A stretch of 49,327 nt of DNA from CAZGNZ01 sp964527215 (lineage in GTDB: Bacteria; Fidelibacterota; Marinisomatia; SCGC-AAA003-L08; JACNLC01), in contig CAZGNZ010000034.1 of the NCBI GenBank assembly GCA_964527215.1, positions 1 to 49,327 of the forward strand. The letters are read 5' to 3'. Below, one piece after another: positions 1-9,604 of this stretch (position 1 is its first letter; each line of letters begins with the position of its first letter). A program made the position numbers and the translations under genes. Below the pieces are notes generated by a model. The model was not told where the DNA came from. It ran no database searches and was given only the letters and a program-made list of their open reading frames with translations.

Positions 1-53
1 CTCCCAACCTCGTTTTACTTTATTTTGTGCGATTTGACTTTTTGCGAAGCCAT

Positions 54-407
54 CAGATTTCAAATTTCACTCTTCGCTGTCCGGATTGCGGTTCAGGATG
101 CATAGTAATAGAACAGGAGTGCTCATAACAATAGATTGACCCAAGCAAACGTCTGCATGGGGATTGGGATCGCTGCATCCTGAATTCCACGTAAGTGCGA
201 TTCCCCGGAGGTGGGTGGGGGTTTGGGATGGGTGAATTTTGGGAATTTATCAATCGCTGGTACCACAAATCTTCTACCGCAGTCAGATCCCCAGCCCCGA
301 AGGGGCATTATACATAAGCCCGGAGCAGCGCTTCGGGAAACGGATGAAAGAATGACAGCACCCTGAAGGGGTGCAGCTCCCCAAGCTGGGTGCGGACGAA
401 TGGTTGA
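54..407 (+). repeat. Composite direct repeat, copy 1
   Basis: First copy of a direct repeat whose second copy is at 611-966. The flanks (54-102, and 174 to the end) are nearly identical between copies, with a one-base indel in a G-run near 220. The interior between the inverted arms (103-173) is clearly diverged. The right part contains two compact hairpins at 295-305 and 358-374. No open frame here looks like a gene. Confidence 0.85.
92..184 (+). repeat. Inverted-arm unit, copy A
   Basis: Left arm TTCAGGATGCA at 92-102 and right arm TGCATCCTGAA at 174-184 are perfect reverse complements, separated by 71 nt. The left arm is preceded by CCGGATTGCGG, a flank shared by all five copies. Confidence 0.85.
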
Positions 408-610
408 ATAGTGCTTTCCGGCAGGGTGAGGGTTATTGGCGTAATGGTATAATGGTAAATTGGTTGAATGGTTAATGATTGGGGATTGTACCGCTGTTTC
501 GGATTCGGCAAAATTTCAATTTGTTCAAGTTTCTTCAGGCCTGACTTGGGCTGTTATCTGGTTGAGTTGCCAGTTGTCAGCCATGGCATGTCTCTCCTAA
601 TTTCGAATTT

Positions 611-966
611 CAGATTTCAAATTTCACTCTTCCCCATCCGGATTGCGGTTCAGGATGCATAGTAATAATACAGGTGCGTGCTTGAAGAAATAGATTTTCT
701 ACCGGTGATGACCGCTGGTGGGTTTGGGGGTGTTGCATCCTGAATTCCACGTAAGTGCGATTCCCCGGAGGTGGGTGGGGTTTGGGATGGGTGAATTTTG
801 GGAATTTATCAATCGCTGGTACCACAGATCTTCTACCGCAGTCAGATCCCCAGCCCCGAAGGGGCATTATACATAAGCCCGGAGCAGCGCTTCGGGAAAC
901 GGATGAAAGAATGACAGCACCCTGAAGGGGTGCAGCTCCCCAAGCTGGGTGCGGACGAATGGTTGA
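611..966 (+). repeat. Composite direct repeat, copy 2
   Basis: Second copy of the unit at 54-407, offset by about 557-560 bp. The segment from 741 (TGAATTCCACG) to 966 matches copy 1 almost base for base, while 661-733 differs. Divergence concentrated in the interior, with conserved arms and conserved distal tract, suggests selection on, or exchange of, the ends rather than simple recent duplication. Confidence 0.85.
649..744 (+). repeat. Inverted-arm unit, copy B
   Basis: Left arm TTCAGGATGCA at 649-659 and right arm TGCATCCTGAA at 734-744, perfect reverse complements separated by 74 nt. The interior is only loosely similar to copy A, sharing the TAGTAATA start and a G-rich end. Confidence 0.85.
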
Positions 967-1116
967 GCGGTTGAGCGGTGCTTCCCTGCATGGTGCAGGT
1001 GGGTCATCAGGTTTCAGTGTACAGGCGTCAGCCCCAATTTCCATTTATCCCTTCATTGATCAATCGTCAGCCGGCCCATCCCCCCGAATTTCTAATTTCG
1101 AGTTTTCAATTCCAGA

Positions 1117-2712
1117 TCAATCTGCAATAATGATATTCACCAGCTGAACCACATCGAGCACATCCAGCTGACTGTCCTGGTTGAGATCGGACACAAAAAA
1201 CTGATGATCACCAGGGGTGATCTCACCCAAAACAATATTTACCAGAGTCACTGCATCCAAAACATTGATGTCTCCATCCTGATTAACATCACCAAGTTCC
1301 AGATTCAGACTGATTGCAGCCATCACATCGATGATTCCCCATCCGTATTCATTGTTGGGATCAAGGCTGTTATCAGCAGTGGACATCAGGGCATACCGGA
1401 CATTTGCAGGGGTCCAGTCCGGGTGAGCTTCCAGAATAAGGGCACAGGCACCGCCTACCAGGGGAGTTGAAAGGGATGTGCCGTGGGCATCCCGGTATTC
1501 AGTTGGATTTGACCCGGATGCACAGTGAGTGTACAGTCCTCTGGCGCAGACTTCCGGTTTTATCCGCCCGTCAGCCGTGGGTCCAACTGAGCTGAAACTG
1601 GTGATTTCCCCCTCAGAATCAACGGCGCCGCAGGTCACTGCCTGAAATGCATCTGCTGGTGCAATGATACCGTCATCACCGTAGTTGCCTGCAGCCGTCA
1701 CCACCACCACACCAAGACCGACAGCTGTATTCACAGCAATGGTCGTTACTGCTGTCTCTCCGTCCAAATCTTCAAATGCATACCAGTCAATATATCCCAG
1801 TGAAGACGAAGCCACCTGAGCCCCAAGCTGCTCCCCCCATTCCAGACCGGCCACATACCAATCCTCCTCGATTGGCGCTTCCTGGCTCATGTCTTCGGTT
1901 TTGGCAAGCAGAAACCAGGCATTGTACGCCGGTCCGTAAAGTTCGCCATCCATTTGTCCGCCGAGAGCGGATAAGGTAGCGGTACCATGGTTGTGCTGAT
2001 TATCCTGATCGCCTTCTTCATTGGAGGTCACACCATCATTATTGATGAAGTCCCATTCTTCGATGATCTGATCATTTGGGATAGACTCATGATCGGTGTA
2101 GTATCCGGTATCCAGCATCAGCACCATCACTCCTTCACCGGTATAACCGGCTTCATGAGCCGCGATCACGTTGATCTGATCCAATTGATCGAAACTTGGA
2201 CCGTAATCATTTCTGAGCTCATTGGGGGGATCTGCCGGATCAGATGGAGTTGGAGAAATTGTCGGTGCAATTCGGAAACCTTTATGCACCAGATCAATCT
2301 TTGATACGAAAGGCAGTTCAGCCAGTTCACGTATTTGGGCAGGTTCTGCAGTCACGGAAACCGCATTCAGCCAGCGCGATTCCACCCGCAGATCTGCACC
2401 CGCAGCTAGAACGGAATCCACATACCCTTCAGATACCGGAATGTCCCATTCGCCTATCGGATTTCCGGAAATGACCTTGCTCCGTCTGGTGATCGTTCGC
2501 TGCGGAATCTGACTGGCCAGCTTTTGAACAGAAGCCTCCAACTCATCCGGATTCAGCTGTTTGTCTGTAAAATAAATCCAGACGGACAGGGGATTTCCGT
2601 CAGCAAGCTGTTTCTGAACCGGAGCAGATATCTTTTCACCTGCAGAGAGAAGGGAAAAAGCGGTGAGAGAAGTCAGTAACGCTGTTATGATTGCATGCTG
2701 GAAATTGTGCAT
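1117..2712 (-). CDS. Exported subtilisin-like (S8) protease with C-terminal dockerin-like module
   Basis: A 531-residue secreted serine protease. A Sec signal peptide (about 1-24, ending LLSAG) is followed by a propeptide-like region to about 165 and an S8 catalytic domain. Triad: Asp201 (MLDTG), His242 (NHGTA) and Ser413 (GTSLSTP), with oxyanion Asn343 (AAGN). Residues 474-531 form a dockerin-type pair of calcium-loop repeats (DVNQDGDINVLD and DLNQDSQLDVLD), each followed by a VxLVNII helix. The ATG has AAGG about 7 nt upstream. Two more subtilases with the same tail lie at 7175-11382. No cohesin or scaffoldin is visible, so the tail may be an anchoring or sorting module rather than a cellulosome part; this is inference. 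It likely degrades extracellular protein; substrate unknown. Confidence 0.93.
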   Translation of the reverse strand: MHNFQHAIITALLTSLTAFSLLSAGEKISAPVQKQLADGNPLSVWIYFTDKQLNPDELEASVQKLASQIPQRTITRRSKVISGNPIGEWDIPVSEGYVDSVLAAGADLRVESRWLNAVSVTAEPAQIRELAELPFVSKIDLVHKGFRIAPTISPTPSDPADPPNELRNDYGPSFDQLDQINVIAAHEAGYTGEGVMVLMLDTGYYTDHESIPNDQIIEEWDFINNDGVTSNEEGDQDNQHNHGTATLSALGGQMDGELYGPAYNAWFLLAKTEDMSQEAPIEEDWYVAGLEWGEQLGAQVASSSLGYIDWYAFEDLDGETAVTTIAVNTAVGLGVVVVTAAGNYGDDGIIAPADAFQAVTCGAVDSEGEITSFSSVGPTADGRIKPEVCARGLYTHCASGSNPTEYRDAHGTSLSTPLVGGACALILEAHPDWTPANVRYALMSTADNSLDPNNEYGWGIIDVMAAISLNLELGDVNQDGDINVLDAVTLVNIVLGEITPGDHQFFVSDLNQDSQLDVLDVVQLVNIIIAD

Positions 2713-2841
2713 TTGAAACCTTAATATAATTTGTGGAATTTAGGCGGTCTGACAATTTCAGGACAGTATCAGCTTGTAACGAAATTACGAGATATTTTAT
2801 CCGGTTATTACATCCTGACAGAGGGGCTGTTTGGAAAATAT

Positions 2842-5694
2842 TTATCGGCGGAGAACGGGTTTGAGGAACTGACCGGTATGGGATTTTCTGACCCTGGCCA
2901 CTTCCTCGGGGGTGCCTTCGGCAATAATGCTTCCGCCGCCGAAACCGCCTTCCGGCCCCATGTCCACAACCCAATCTGCTGTTTTAATCACATCCAGATT
3001 GTGTTCAATAATCACAACGGTGTTCCCGCGATCCACCAGTTTGTGAAGTACATTCAGAAGCATTTTCACGTCTTCAAAATGAAGACCGGTGGTGGGCTCA
3101 TCCAAAAGATACATGGTCCTTCCGGTGCCCACCTTGCTTAGTTCAGATGACAGCTTCACCCGCTGGGATTCACCGCCTGAAAGGGTTGTAGCCTGCTGAC
3201 CGAGTTTGATATACCCCAGGCCGACATCGTACAGAGTCTGCATGATTCGCTTGATGGTTTTATGATGATCGAAAAAACTCAGTGCTTCCTCGATGGTCAT
3301 TTCCAGAACATCCGAGATGGTTTTCCCCCGATACTGTATTTCCAGCGTTTCCCGGTTGTAGCGTTTTCCCTTGCACTCCTCGCACTGAACATACATATCT
3401 GCCAGGAAATGCATTTCAATTTTTATGAGCCCGACGCCTTGACAGGTTTCACAGCGTCCCCCTTTCACATTGAAGGAGAAACGTCCGGGTTTGTATCCCC
3501 GAACCTTGGACTCAGGAAGCTGACTGAATAAGTCCCGGATATGGGCAAAGACACCGGTATAAGTGGCTGGGTTCGACCGGGGGGTTCTGCCGATGGGAGA
3601 CTGGTCAATATTGACTACTTTGTCCAGATACAGCAGACCTTCTGTGGATTTGTACTTCAGAGGTTTTATACTGCTGGAATAAAATTCACGCGCCAGAATG
3701 GGATACAGTGTCTGATTTATGAGGGAGGATTTTCCGGAACCGGAAACGCCGGTGACGCACACCAGTTTGCCAAGAGGAATTTTCAGCTGGACATCTTTCA
3801 GATTGTGCCCGCAGGCCCCTTTTATGGTGACGATTTTTCCATTGCCGCGGCGGCGTATTTTCTGGTGGGATATATTCAGTGCTCCGGATAAATATTTTCC
3901 TGTTATGGAATCCGGATGCGCCTGAATGTCATCCGGAGTGCCGGCCGCTACCAAATGGCCGCCATGAATGCCCGCTCCGGGACCCAGATCGAGAACCCAA
4001 TCGGCACTTCGAATGGTTTCTTCATCATGTTCCACAACAATCACGGTGTTTCCGAGATTTCTTAAATGGTGCAGGGTGTCAATGAGCCGCTTATTGTCCC
4101 GCTGATGCAGGCCGATTGAAGGTTCGTCAAGTATATACAGAACACCCACCAGCTGGGAACCTATCTGAGTTGCCAGACGGATTCGCTGTGCTTCACCGCC
4201 GCTTAGGGTTCCCGCAGAGCGGTTCAGCGTCAGGTAGTCCAGTCCCACATTGACAAGGAACCCCAATCGGTCACGAATCTCCTTGATGATCTGCTGTGCA
4301 ATGGTTTCCTGTTTTTGGGTCAGGATGAGGTTCTCGAAAAATTCCAGAACGGATCCTATGGTTTCCTCGGTAAGCTGATGAATATTTTTCTGCCCCACCA
4401 GAACGGCCAGGTGTGATTTTTTCAGCCGTGATCCCTGACAGTCCGGGCAGACCTGGACAGCCATGAATTTTTCGATCCAGTCCCGCATCTGTGTTGACTG
4501 GGTCTGGGAATACCGTCTTTTGAGGTTGGGAATAACGCCTTCAAACTTCCCTTTGTACTCTCCTTTGAATCGCTCTGAGCTGTAACTCACATTTATGGTT
4601 TCATCGGGATTGGTGCCAAACAGAAGAATCTGCCGAACTTTTTCCGAAAGATCCCGCCAAGGCGTTGAAAACGAAAATTTGTACTGCTTTGCCAGACTTT
4701 TCAGTATGGAACTGTACCAGCTGCCCCTGGGCTGTTCACCAATGGGCACAATACAGCCCTGCATCAGACTTTTATCTTTATTGGGCACCACCAGTTCGGG
4801 ATCAATACTTCTCTGTGTACCCAGACCGTCACATGTCGGACATGCACCAAAGGGCGAGTTGAAGGAAAACATCCGAGGGTGCAGCTCTTCAAAACTGATG
4901 TCACATTTGGGACAGGAAAAATGTTCGCTGAACAGGTGCTCACCGTGGTCCACTTCATCAATGATAACCAGTCCGTTTCCCACTTTCAATGCCAGTTCAA
5001 CGGAGCCGGTGAGACGTTCTTTCATTCCTTCTTTTACGACCAGACGGTCAATCACCACTTCAATGGAATGCTTAACGGTTTTTTTGAGCTTTATGGATTC
5101 TGAAACATTGTGAATAGATCCATCCACCCGAATTCGCAGGAAACCCTCTTTTGCAATGGAATTGATGACTTCCCTGAATGTGCCTTTTCGTCCCCGCACC
5201 ACTGGTGCCAGAACCTGGAATCGGGTGCCTTCTTCAAATGCAAGAATCTGGTCCACAATCTGCTGAACCGTCTGCCGTTCCACCGGACCGCCGCAGCTGT
5301 GGCAGTACTGAATGCCGATTCGGGCATACAGCAGACGCAGATAATCATAAATTTCGGTGATGGTGCCTACCGTGGAACGGGGATTTCGGCTGGTGGATTT
5401 CTGTTCGATAGAGATGGCAGGTGAAAGACCCTCAATATAATCAACATCGGGTTTTTCCATCAAACCCAGAAACTGGCGGGCATAAGAGGAAAGCGATTCC
5501 ACATAACGGCGCTGGCCTTCAGCGTAAATGGTATCAAACGCCAACGAACTTTTCCCGGATCCGGAAAGACCTGTGATAACCACAAGCCGATTTCGAGGAA
5601 TTTCCACATCCACATTTTTGAGATTGTGTTCCCGTGCCCCGCGTACGATGAGGGTTCGTCTGTGGTGACCGTTTTGTTGTGGATTTTCATTCAT
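2842..5694 (-). CDS. uvrA: UvrABC excinuclease subunit A
   Basis: DNA-damage recognition ATPase of nucleotide excision repair, cytoplasmic, acting as a dimer with UvrB. The 950 residues match the family's usual size. First ABC half: Walker A GLSGSGKSS at 42-50, zinc cysteines C261/C264 and C285/C288, signature LSGGEAQR from 497, Walker B LYILDEP near 519. Second half: Walker A GVSGSGKSS from 649, zinc cysteines C748/C751 and C771/C774, signature LSGGESQR near 838, Walker B YLLDEP near 862. I start at the ATG at 5694 (MNENPQQ). An upstream GTG at 5730 would add 12 hydrophobic residues not expected in UvrA. Neither start has a clear Shine-Dalgarno sequence. No uvrB or uvrC lies nearby, and I see no obvious LexA-type box upstream. 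Confidence 0.98.
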   Translation of the reverse strand: MNENPQQNGHHRRTLIVRGAREHNLKNVDVEIPRNRLVVITGLSGSGKSSLAFDTIYAEGQRRYVESLSSYARQFLGLMEKPDVDYIEGLSPAISIEQKSTSRNPRSTVGTITEIYDYLRLLYARIGIQYCHSCGGPVERQTVQQIVDQILAFEEGTRFQVLAPVVRGRKGTFREVINSIAKEGFLRIRVDGSIHNVSESIKLKKTVKHSIEVVIDRLVVKEGMKERLTGSVELALKVGNGLVIIDEVDHGEHLFSEHFSCPKCDISFEELHPRMFSFNSPFGACPTCDGLGTQRSIDPELVVPNKDKSLMQGCIVPIGEQPRGSWYSSILKSLAKQYKFSFSTPWRDLSEKVRQILLFGTNPDETINVSYSSERFKGEYKGKFEGVIPNLKRRYSQTQSTQMRDWIEKFMAVQVCPDCQGSRLKKSHLAVLVGQKNIHQLTEETIGSVLEFFENLILTQKQETIAQQIIKEIRDRLGFLVNVGLDYLTLNRSAGTLSGGEAQRIRLATQIGSQLVGVLYILDEPSIGLHQRDNKRLIDTLHHLRNLGNTVIVVEHDEETIRSADWVLDLGPGAGIHGGHLVAAGTPDDIQAHPDSITGKYLSGALNISHQKIRRRGNGKIVTIKGACGHNLKDVQLKIPLGKLVCVTGVSGSGKSSLINQTLYPILAREFYSSSIKPLKYKSTEGLLYLDKVVNIDQSPIGRTPRSNPATYTGVFAHIRDLFSQLPESKVRGYKPGRFSFNVKGGRCETCQGVGLIKIEMHFLADMYVQCEECKGKRYNRETLEIQYRGKTISDVLEMTIEEALSFFDHHKTIKRIMQTLYDVGLGYIKLGQQATTLSGGESQRVKLSSELSKVGTGRTMYLLDEPTTGLHFEDVKMLLNVLHKLVDRGNTVVIIEHNLDVIKTADWVVDMGPEGGFGGGSIIAEGTPEEVARVRKSHTGQFLKPVLRR

Positions 5695-5869
5695 AAGAAG
5701 CGATAAAAGTAGCAGTTTTAAGAAAAGCACTCAAAGCAATATTTTGAAATTTATTTCTTCAGTTGAATGGTTGAACCGGAGCGGGAATCCATCACCTGCT
5801 CAGAATTATCTGGCTGTATTTAATTTATATATTAGATTTATGTAAAATTAACGAAACCGGACATGAACG

Positions 5870-6361
5870 TCAAAGCATCAGCCGCAGTTCTATTTCGTCT
5901 CTGATGGGAATGCCGTTTTCACCCGTTTCCGGTATGGACGGCTTCATCAACCTGCTGGACTGAACTGCATTGGGATACAGGGCATGCAGGTGAAAACCGT
6001 ATTTTTGGTAAAACCGCAGGGCATTCAGATTATCATTCGTGGTGATTACCGACAATGCAGTGCATTGCTGTCCGTGTGCAGTCAACCTGAGTTTATCCAA
6101 CAGCCCTGTTCCTGCACCAATATTTTGCTGCAGGCTGTTCAGCGTAATAATTTCACAGATGGAATCAGAAGAAATGTATGTGATCAGCCCAATCCGGGCC
6201 TGCGCCTGCAGGGCGATGAAACCAGGCAGCTGAGCCGCGTCAATAATCCTTTGCGTAACGACAATAAGGTTTGAGCCCCATTGCTCTGTCAATAACTGAT
6301 GAATCCATGGGCGGTCATTTCCCATTATCGGTTTTATGGATATTCCAGACTGCTCTGTCAT
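5870..6361 (-). CDS. GNAT-family N-acetyltransferase
   Basis: A roughly 163-residue acetyl-CoA-dependent acetyltransferase; substrate unknown. The acetyl-CoA loop (motif A) is visible as NIGAGTGLL, followed by the family's C-terminal signature NLNALRFYQKYGF. The ATG at 6361 (MTEQSG) is chosen because AGGA lies about 9 nt upstream. A longer frame to 6457 would add a basic extension unlike the fold. It is transcribed in the same direction as the P-loop gene to its right, but 140 bp and a strong hairpin separate them, so co-transcription is doubtful. The family call is firm; the specific role cannot be read from sequence. Confidence 0.85.
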   Translation of the reverse strand: MTEQSGISIKPIMGNDRPWIHQLLTEQWGSNLIVVTQRIIDAAQLPGFIALQAQARIGLITYISSDSICEIITLNSLQQNIGAGTGLLDKLRLTAHGQQCTALSVITTNDNLNALRFYQKYGFHLHALYPNAVQSSRLMKPSIPETGENGIPIRDEIELRLML

Positions 6362-6504
6362 CGATATGTCCTGTATTTTTGCTGGTTCATCAAACCGGTT
6401 TTTAAAAAAATTCCGACGGGACTTGAAGGTCCCGATGATAAAGTTTGTCCGAATCATGGTGTAAAATGCATAGTATAAATAGAGGATGATGAGTCCATAT
6501 ATTA

Positions 6505-7080
6505 TTATCGAACCGCGGATTTAGGCACTTCTTTTTGAAGTGCCTTTTTTGATTTCACGGCTGGCTGCACTCTGCTGCCCAAACTGTCGGTAAACCGCCT
6601 GACCGCAGCCCGGCTGGTAAGTTCAATCAGCCGCTGATCCGCCCGCCTGTTCTGAAGCTTTTCAAATATGCCTGGTTCATGGTGCCGTGGAAAACGCCAG
6701 ATCCAGCGGATAAACTCCCAGTCGATATGCTCAGGGCAGCCCGCCCCCAGATCCGGACGTGTTCGACCGGCATACCGGCAATACCGTTTGATTATTCCTG
6801 CATAACTGAGGTATCTGGGACAGCTGAGGTATATGATCGTATCTGCACGGGGCAGTCGGACTGAAAAAGTTGTCCGGTAATTTCCGTCCATGATCCATGC
6901 CGTTCTATCGGTCAGTTTCCCCACCTGAGCCAGCCATTCCTCTTTGCAGGGCTCCTGCCAGCCTGGCTGCCAGTACCACGCATCCAGATGAATTACATCC
7001 AAGCCAAGGATGCTTCCCAGCTGACGGGCCAGAGTGGATTTTCCGGAACCGGATGGCCCAAGAATCAGAATTCTTTTCAT
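6505..7080 (-). CDS. P-loop NTPase, FlaR/adenylate-kinase-like
   Basis: A 191-residue small nucleotide-binding protein. It starts MKRILILGPSGSGKST (Walker A at about 8-15) and continues LGLDVIHLDAWYWQPGW, with WIMDGNYR further on. This is the layout of proteins annotated as DNA topology modulation protein FlaR or adenylate kinase-like kinases. The ATG at 7080 places the P-loop at the usual distance; a TTG at 7104 would add eight residues. No Shine-Dalgarno is evident. The last 14 codons or so contain a perfect 9-bp hairpin (see the entry at 6523), so the C-terminal tail may be dispensable. Substrate unknown. Confidence 0.85.
   Translation of the reverse strand: MKRILILGPSGSGKSTLARQLGSILGLDVIHLDAWYWQPGWQEPCKEEWLAQVGKLTDRTAWIMDGNYRTTFSVRLPRADTIIYLSCPRYLSYAGIIKRYCRYAGRTRPDLGAGCPEHIDWEFIRWIWRFPRHHEPGIFEKLQNRRADQRLIELTSRAAVRRFTDSLGSRVQPAVKSKKALQKEVPKSAVR
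6523..6550 (+). terminator. Perfect 9-bp hairpin with T-run inside a gene end
   Basis: AGGCACTTC (6523-6531), five-base loop, GAAGTGCCT (6537-6545), then TTTTT on the plus strand. It has the form of a rho-independent terminator on the plus strand, but no plus-strand gene precedes it. On the minus strand it lies within the last codons of the P-loop gene and is preceded, not followed, by the A/T tract. Function uncertain. Confidence 0.5.
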
Positions 7081-7105
7081 GATGCAGGAGTTTTTATTAG
7101 ACAAA

Positions 7106-7131
7106 TCAGCCCGACCATTCAGCCGGGCTGA
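7106..7131 (-). terminator. Terminator of the second subtilase gene
   Basis: On the minus strand TCAGCCCG (7131-7124), a ten-base loop and CGGGCTGA (7113-7106) form a perfect 8-bp stem, followed by TTTGTCTAATAAAAA. It lies 44 bp past the stop codon at 7175 and just before the P-loop gene, separating the two units. Confidence 0.75.
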
Positions 7132-7174
7132 TACACAATTTCAATCAACACATTTATCTGCTGACCAGCAGTAT

Positions 7175-9604
7175 TCAGGCAATGATTATATTAACCAAAC
7201 TGATGATATCCATCACGTTGATTTCGCCGTCATCATTGATATCTGACGCCCAGAGCTGACATTCTGATGGATTTGACAGATCACCAATCACGATGTTCAC
7301 TACCATAATCACATCCATCACATTCAGTTCACTGTCCTGATTCAGATCACCCAGTATCCAGCCCGGACAAAATCCCCCGGTGACCGTCAGTGTTACCGGA
7401 ATGGTTATCGCGGGATTCGCAAAATCGTTGGTATTCAGTACAATGCTGTCCTGATAAAATCCGTCCGGTGTATTCAGAGCACTGACTCCGACATTCAGCT
7501 CGGCCGCGTCATATGTGGGGATCACAGCTTCCAGCGGACTCAGTTCCAGCCACTCCGACCTGGGAAGTATTTCGATGGTATACTCATCATGCACCAGGTC
7601 TTCGTTAAATGCCACCAGCAATGCCTGATCACCGGCATCATTCTGAATTCCGATGGTGGCCAGATCGGTTTCACCTGTCATATCCCGGTAGTTCAGCCGA
7701 ATGGACCCGTCTGCATACAGGACTGCCTGGAAATCATACGTTCCTTCCGTTTCGCTGCTGCCGTACCAGTGGACCACATCATCAAACCAGACTACAAAAT
7801 GATCATTATATGCTGCATAGAACACGTCACCGGACATATAGGATGAATTGCCGCTGTTGCTGGGATTCAGATCATCCCAGTAGGCCAGGACCGCCGGGCG
7901 GGGACCGTCTTCACTGGGGAGGCTTGTATTCTGCCAGCCGTCATTATCGCTGCCGAATCCAATCCAGCCATTGGCGTTGATGATACACTGGCTGTATTCT
8001 TCACCATAGAATGGAAAATTGAATCCCAAATCAAATACACCTGCGGCTGCTTGATCATTATGACTGAAACTCAACTGGGTACCTGCACCCGCAATATCAA
8101 TCCATTCATAATCCGTCATTCCGGTATCGCTGTCCTGCCAGTGATATCCGTACGGATCAATTTCATATGTCAAATCGCCTTCACCTGTATTGATTACCAG
8201 AATTGTGGTGGCGTCCGTCTGCCCTCCGCTCAGCTGAAAATCCAGCGCATCCACTTCAACCACCGCTTCCGGATGGCTCGTGGCATACGACACTGCCTGA
8301 AAGGCGTTCAAACGTCCGTATCCGGATTCATTGTCGAATCCGGGTGCCAGCAGATCATCTGCCGTCAGCTGCATGATCATGCGAACTTCATGGGGTGTCA
8401 GGTTTGGATTGACGGACATCACCAGAGCACCGATTCCCGCTGCATGTGGGCAGGCCGACGAAGTTCCGTTGAAAGAACTGGTATAGCCGTTGCTGTTGGT
8501 GGTGGTATTGATGAGTACACCGGGAGACAGAAAATCAATATCCGCACCATAGTTGCTGCCCCACCAGTATTCGCCGTCGCAGGAGGATGGATGTTTCCGT
8601 TCATTGCAGGGCGAAAGCGCTCCCACAGCTATACAGTTTTCGTAGCGGGACGGATAACCCACAACATCATTGTTGTCATTCCCGGTTGCGGCAAACACCG
8701 CAGTGCCGTTATCCACTGCATAATTGATGGCGGAATTGAAATATCCGACGAAACTCCCGCCGGACAGACTCATGCTGATCACCCGCGCTCCGTTATCCGA
8801 TGCAAATGTGACGCCGTCGGCAATGTCCGTATCGCTGCCGCTTCCCGAATCATCCAGCACTTTTACCGGCATAAGCTGTGAGCCCCAGGATACACCGGCA
8901 ATTCCGGAACCGTTGTTTCCTTCCGCAGCTGCTATCCCGGCACAGGAGGAGCCGTGACCGTTGTTGTCGGTCGGATTGTAGTCATTGCCGACAAAATCAA
9001 ATCCGGGCACCATTCTATCCTCATATTCATCGTGGGGATTGATTCCCGTATCCAGTATGGCAATTATGATGTCGGCTTCGCCGGTGGTGACATCCCACGC
9101 TTCGTCGGTGTCGGTATCACAGTCGGGAATTCCCACATCACTGGATCCGGCCTGACCCGTATTGTTATGTGCCCACTGACTGGGATAAATGGGATCGTTG
9201 GGGGTCAGCACCGCATTGACCTGATAGTCCGGTTCTGCGTCGGTCACGTCCGGAAGACGTTTCAGCGTGTTGATGAGGCCGGCGATATTCGCAGGTTTTG
9301 CAAGCTGCAGAACATAGTACCGATGGAGACCATGTTTATAATGAAGCTGCTGAAAATCCTGATATCTGGAAAACAGCGGCTGAAAGCGGACGATCTGCAG
9401 GGATTTTACAGCAGACGTCAGTCCGGCAATACTGTCAGTCTTCAGTGGCGGTTCCTCTCCCAGCTGAGGTGCTTTGCGTTCGTCAATCTGCAGCACAATG
9501 CGATGGGCAGAGACGGGCTGACCATCAAAGTCAATCCATACATCCTCAGCGGCAGCTGCAGAGGATATCAGCAGGATTATCAAAGTCAAATAAAACGATT
9601 TCAT
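7175..9604 (-). CDS. Exported S8 subtilase with propeptide, beta domain and dockerin-like tail
   Basis: An 809-residue secreted serine protease. Signal peptide about 1-19 (ends SSAAAA). Propeptide-like region 20-140, with an APQLGEEPPL segment shared with the next gene. Catalytic domain with Asp185 (AILDTG), His217 (NNGHGSS), oxyanion Asn309 (AATGN) and Ser382 (NGTSSACPHAAG). After about residue 445 comes a roughly 300-residue beta-rich region, then a C-terminal two-repeat dockerin-like module (DLNQDSELNVMD and DINDDGEINVMD). The ATG at 9604 has GAAGGGAA about 8 nt upstream; the longer frame to 9655 lacks this. It is a tandem paralogue of the gene at 9817, with the same triad spacing but a longer C-terminal part. 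Probably an extracellular or surface protease; substrate unknown. Confidence 0.93.
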   Translation of the reverse strand: MKSFYLTLIILLISSAAAAEDVWIDFDGQPVSAHRIVLQIDERKAPQLGEEPPLKTDSIAGLTSAVKSLQIVRFQPLFSRYQDFQQLHYKHGLHRYYVLQLAKPANIAGLINTLKRLPDVTDAEPDYQVNAVLTPNDPIYPSQWAHNNTGQAGSSDVGIPDCDTDTDEAWDVTTGEADIIIAILDTGINPHDEYEDRMVPGFDFVGNDYNPTDNNGHGSSCAGIAAAEGNNGSGIAGVSWGSQLMPVKVLDDSGSGSDTDIADGVTFASDNGARVISMSLSGGSFVGYFNSAINYAVDNGTAVFAATGNDNNDVVGYPSRYENCIAVGALSPCNERKHPSSCDGEYWWGSNYGADIDFLSPGVLINTTTNSNGYTSSFNGTSSACPHAAGIGALVMSVNPNLTPHEVRMIMQLTADDLLAPGFDNESGYGRLNAFQAVSYATSHPEAVVEVDALDFQLSGGQTDATTILVINTGEGDLTYEIDPYGYHWQDSDTGMTDYEWIDIAGAGTQLSFSHNDQAAAGVFDLGFNFPFYGEEYSQCIINANGWIGFGSDNDGWQNTSLPSEDGPRPAVLAYWDDLNPSNSGNSSYMSGDVFYAAYNDHFVVWFDDVVHWYGSSETEGTYDFQAVLYADGSIRLNYRDMTGETDLATIGIQNDAGDQALLVAFNEDLVHDEYTIEILPRSEWLELSPLEAVIPTYDAAELNVGVSALNTPDGFYQDSIVLNTNDFANPAITIPVTLTVTGGFCPGWILGDLNQDSELNVMDVIMVVNIVIGDLSNPSECQLWASDINDDGEINVMDIISLVNIIIA

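Larger units (their letters stand above)
1..1116. other. Gene-free repeat cluster at left edge
   Basis: No convincing gene in this 1.1 kb; the open frames are low-complexity readings of repeat DNA, rich in Pro, Ser and Arg. It holds two direct copies of a roughly 355-bp composite unit, each with a 93-96 bp unit bounded by inverted 11-bp arms and a downstream tract with small hairpins (for example CCCC-GAA-GGGG at 295-305 and GCACCC-TGAAG-GGGTGC at 358-374). Between the copies (408-610) are runs built on the motif TTGAATGG/TAATGGT. Similar AT-rich motifs recur inverted around 13780-13800 and 14480-14515. Confidence 0.8.

Noticed and set aside
610..1044. 144-codon minus-strand frame rich in Pro, Arg and Ser
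   Set aside because: Runs through repeat DNA; a similar peptide is read from the other copy (123-308). Composition is not protein-like.
5695..5730. Upstream GTG start for uvrA adding 12 hydrophobic residues
   Set aside because: UvrA is cytoplasmic and the ATG at 5694 gives the usual N-terminus and length.
8051..8881. 276-codon plus-strand open frame
   Set aside because: Lies entirely antisense to the subtilase at 7175-9604, whose triad and domains are unambiguous. No ribosome-binding site or recognisable domain.
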